A DNA stretch of 41,949 nt, from contig JAGTRJ010000020.1 in the NCBI GenBank assembly GCA_018261755.1, positions 1 through 41,949 on the forward strand. The letters are read 5' to 3'. Shown here one piece after another: positions 41,829 to 41,949 of the stretch. Positions within the stretch are counted from its first letter, which is position 1, and each line of letters begins with the position of its first letter. The stretch comes from Burkholderiaceae bacterium. Its GTDB lineage: Bacteria; Pseudomonadota; Gammaproteobacteria; Burkholderiales; Burkholderiaceae_D. The notes under the pieces were generated by a model that saw only the letters and a program-made list of their open reading frames with translations, was not told where the DNA came from and did not search any database. The translations under genes and the position numbers were made by a program.

Positions 41829-41949
41829 GTGCAGCAGCAGAAACCGGGCCAACCCTTGCAGGGTACATTTCCCACCATCTCGAGAATTTAGCTTCCACCA
41901 AGCAAGTGAAAATGATCGATTTTTCGATCATTCACTACGATACGGTTTT
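41825..41949 (+). CDS. atpB: F0F1 ATP synthase subunit a (5' part, cut by window end)
   Basis: The frame from ATG 41825 stays open to the window end and reads MSAAAETGPTLAGYISHHL, then NLASTKQ and FSIIHYDTV. This is the usual N-terminal region of betaproteobacterial subunit a, before its first membrane helix. Subunit a forms the proton half-channels beside the c-ring. It overlaps atpI by four bases. Confidence 0.88.
   Translation, partial: MSAAAETGPTLAGYISHHLENLASTKQVKMIDFSIIHYDTV

Noticed and set aside
41911-41932. Perfect 9-bp inverted repeat AATGATCGA/TCGATCATT in atpB
   Set aside because: It encodes conserved residues (MIDFSIIH) of subunit a, so the palindrome is best explained by codon choice; no regulatory role is supported.

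Overview
This GC-rich window reads as chromosome of a betaproteobacterium, most likely Burkholderiales and possibly Oxalobacteraceae. The basis is gene content and gene order recalled from known families: amgK-murU divergent from lptD-surA-pdxA-rsmA, coaX followed by a SPOR-domain gene, a split three-gene pnt transhydrogenase, and an atpI-atpB start. The family assignment is inference, since no rRNA or marker comparison could be run. No tRNA, rRNA, IS element, prophage or CRISPR array was seen.

Layout. (1) 1-2260: end of pntAA, panD, pntAB, pntB and a strong intrinsic terminator. (2) 2397-15003: a sensory block. It holds a CHASE/PAS/GAF/PAS hybrid-input histidine kinase with its NarL-type response regulator, then on the minus strand cheW, two chemoreceptors and a 1285-residue PAS/GAF/PAS/GGDEF/EAL protein. 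No cheA is present. (3) 15476-22940: the murein-recycling pair amgK-murU, divergent from the outer-membrane biogenesis operon lptD-surA-pdxA-rsmA. (4) 23171-27646: a tightly coupled TonB-dependent receptor, a YfiR-like periplasmic protein and a CHASE8-like/GGDEF/EAL membrane protein, which looks like a cell-surface-to-c-di-GMP signalling unit. A convergent nhaR-like regulator follows. (5) 28635-33317: ribosome hibernation factor, BAX-inhibitor-like and DUF475 membrane proteins, ybeD-dacA, an alpha/beta hydrolase and a [2Fe-2S] ferredoxin. (6) 33475-37982: an MCE (Mla-like) lipid transport operon (STAS-permease fusion, ATPase, MCE protein, lipoprotein) with a broken vanZ-like gene at its end. 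(7) 38186-41113: a 38-codon deletion remnant of birA, then coaX, a SPOR protein and an MBL-fold hydrolase. (8) 41344-41949: a good sigma-70 promoter, atpI and the start of atpB.

The two most notable observations are these. First, five copies of a 75-bp interspersed intergenic repeat align without gaps and lie just 3' of genes at 6166, 16196, 22938, 32917 and 40056. They end in an ATAC-N8-GTAT hairpin, and one copy includes the rsmA stop codon. Second, the receptor/YfiR/cyclase unit resembles the YfiBNR logic but has a TonB-dependent receptor where the OmpA-like YfiB would be. Two decayed genes (birA, vanZ) show deletions at otherwise conserved positions.
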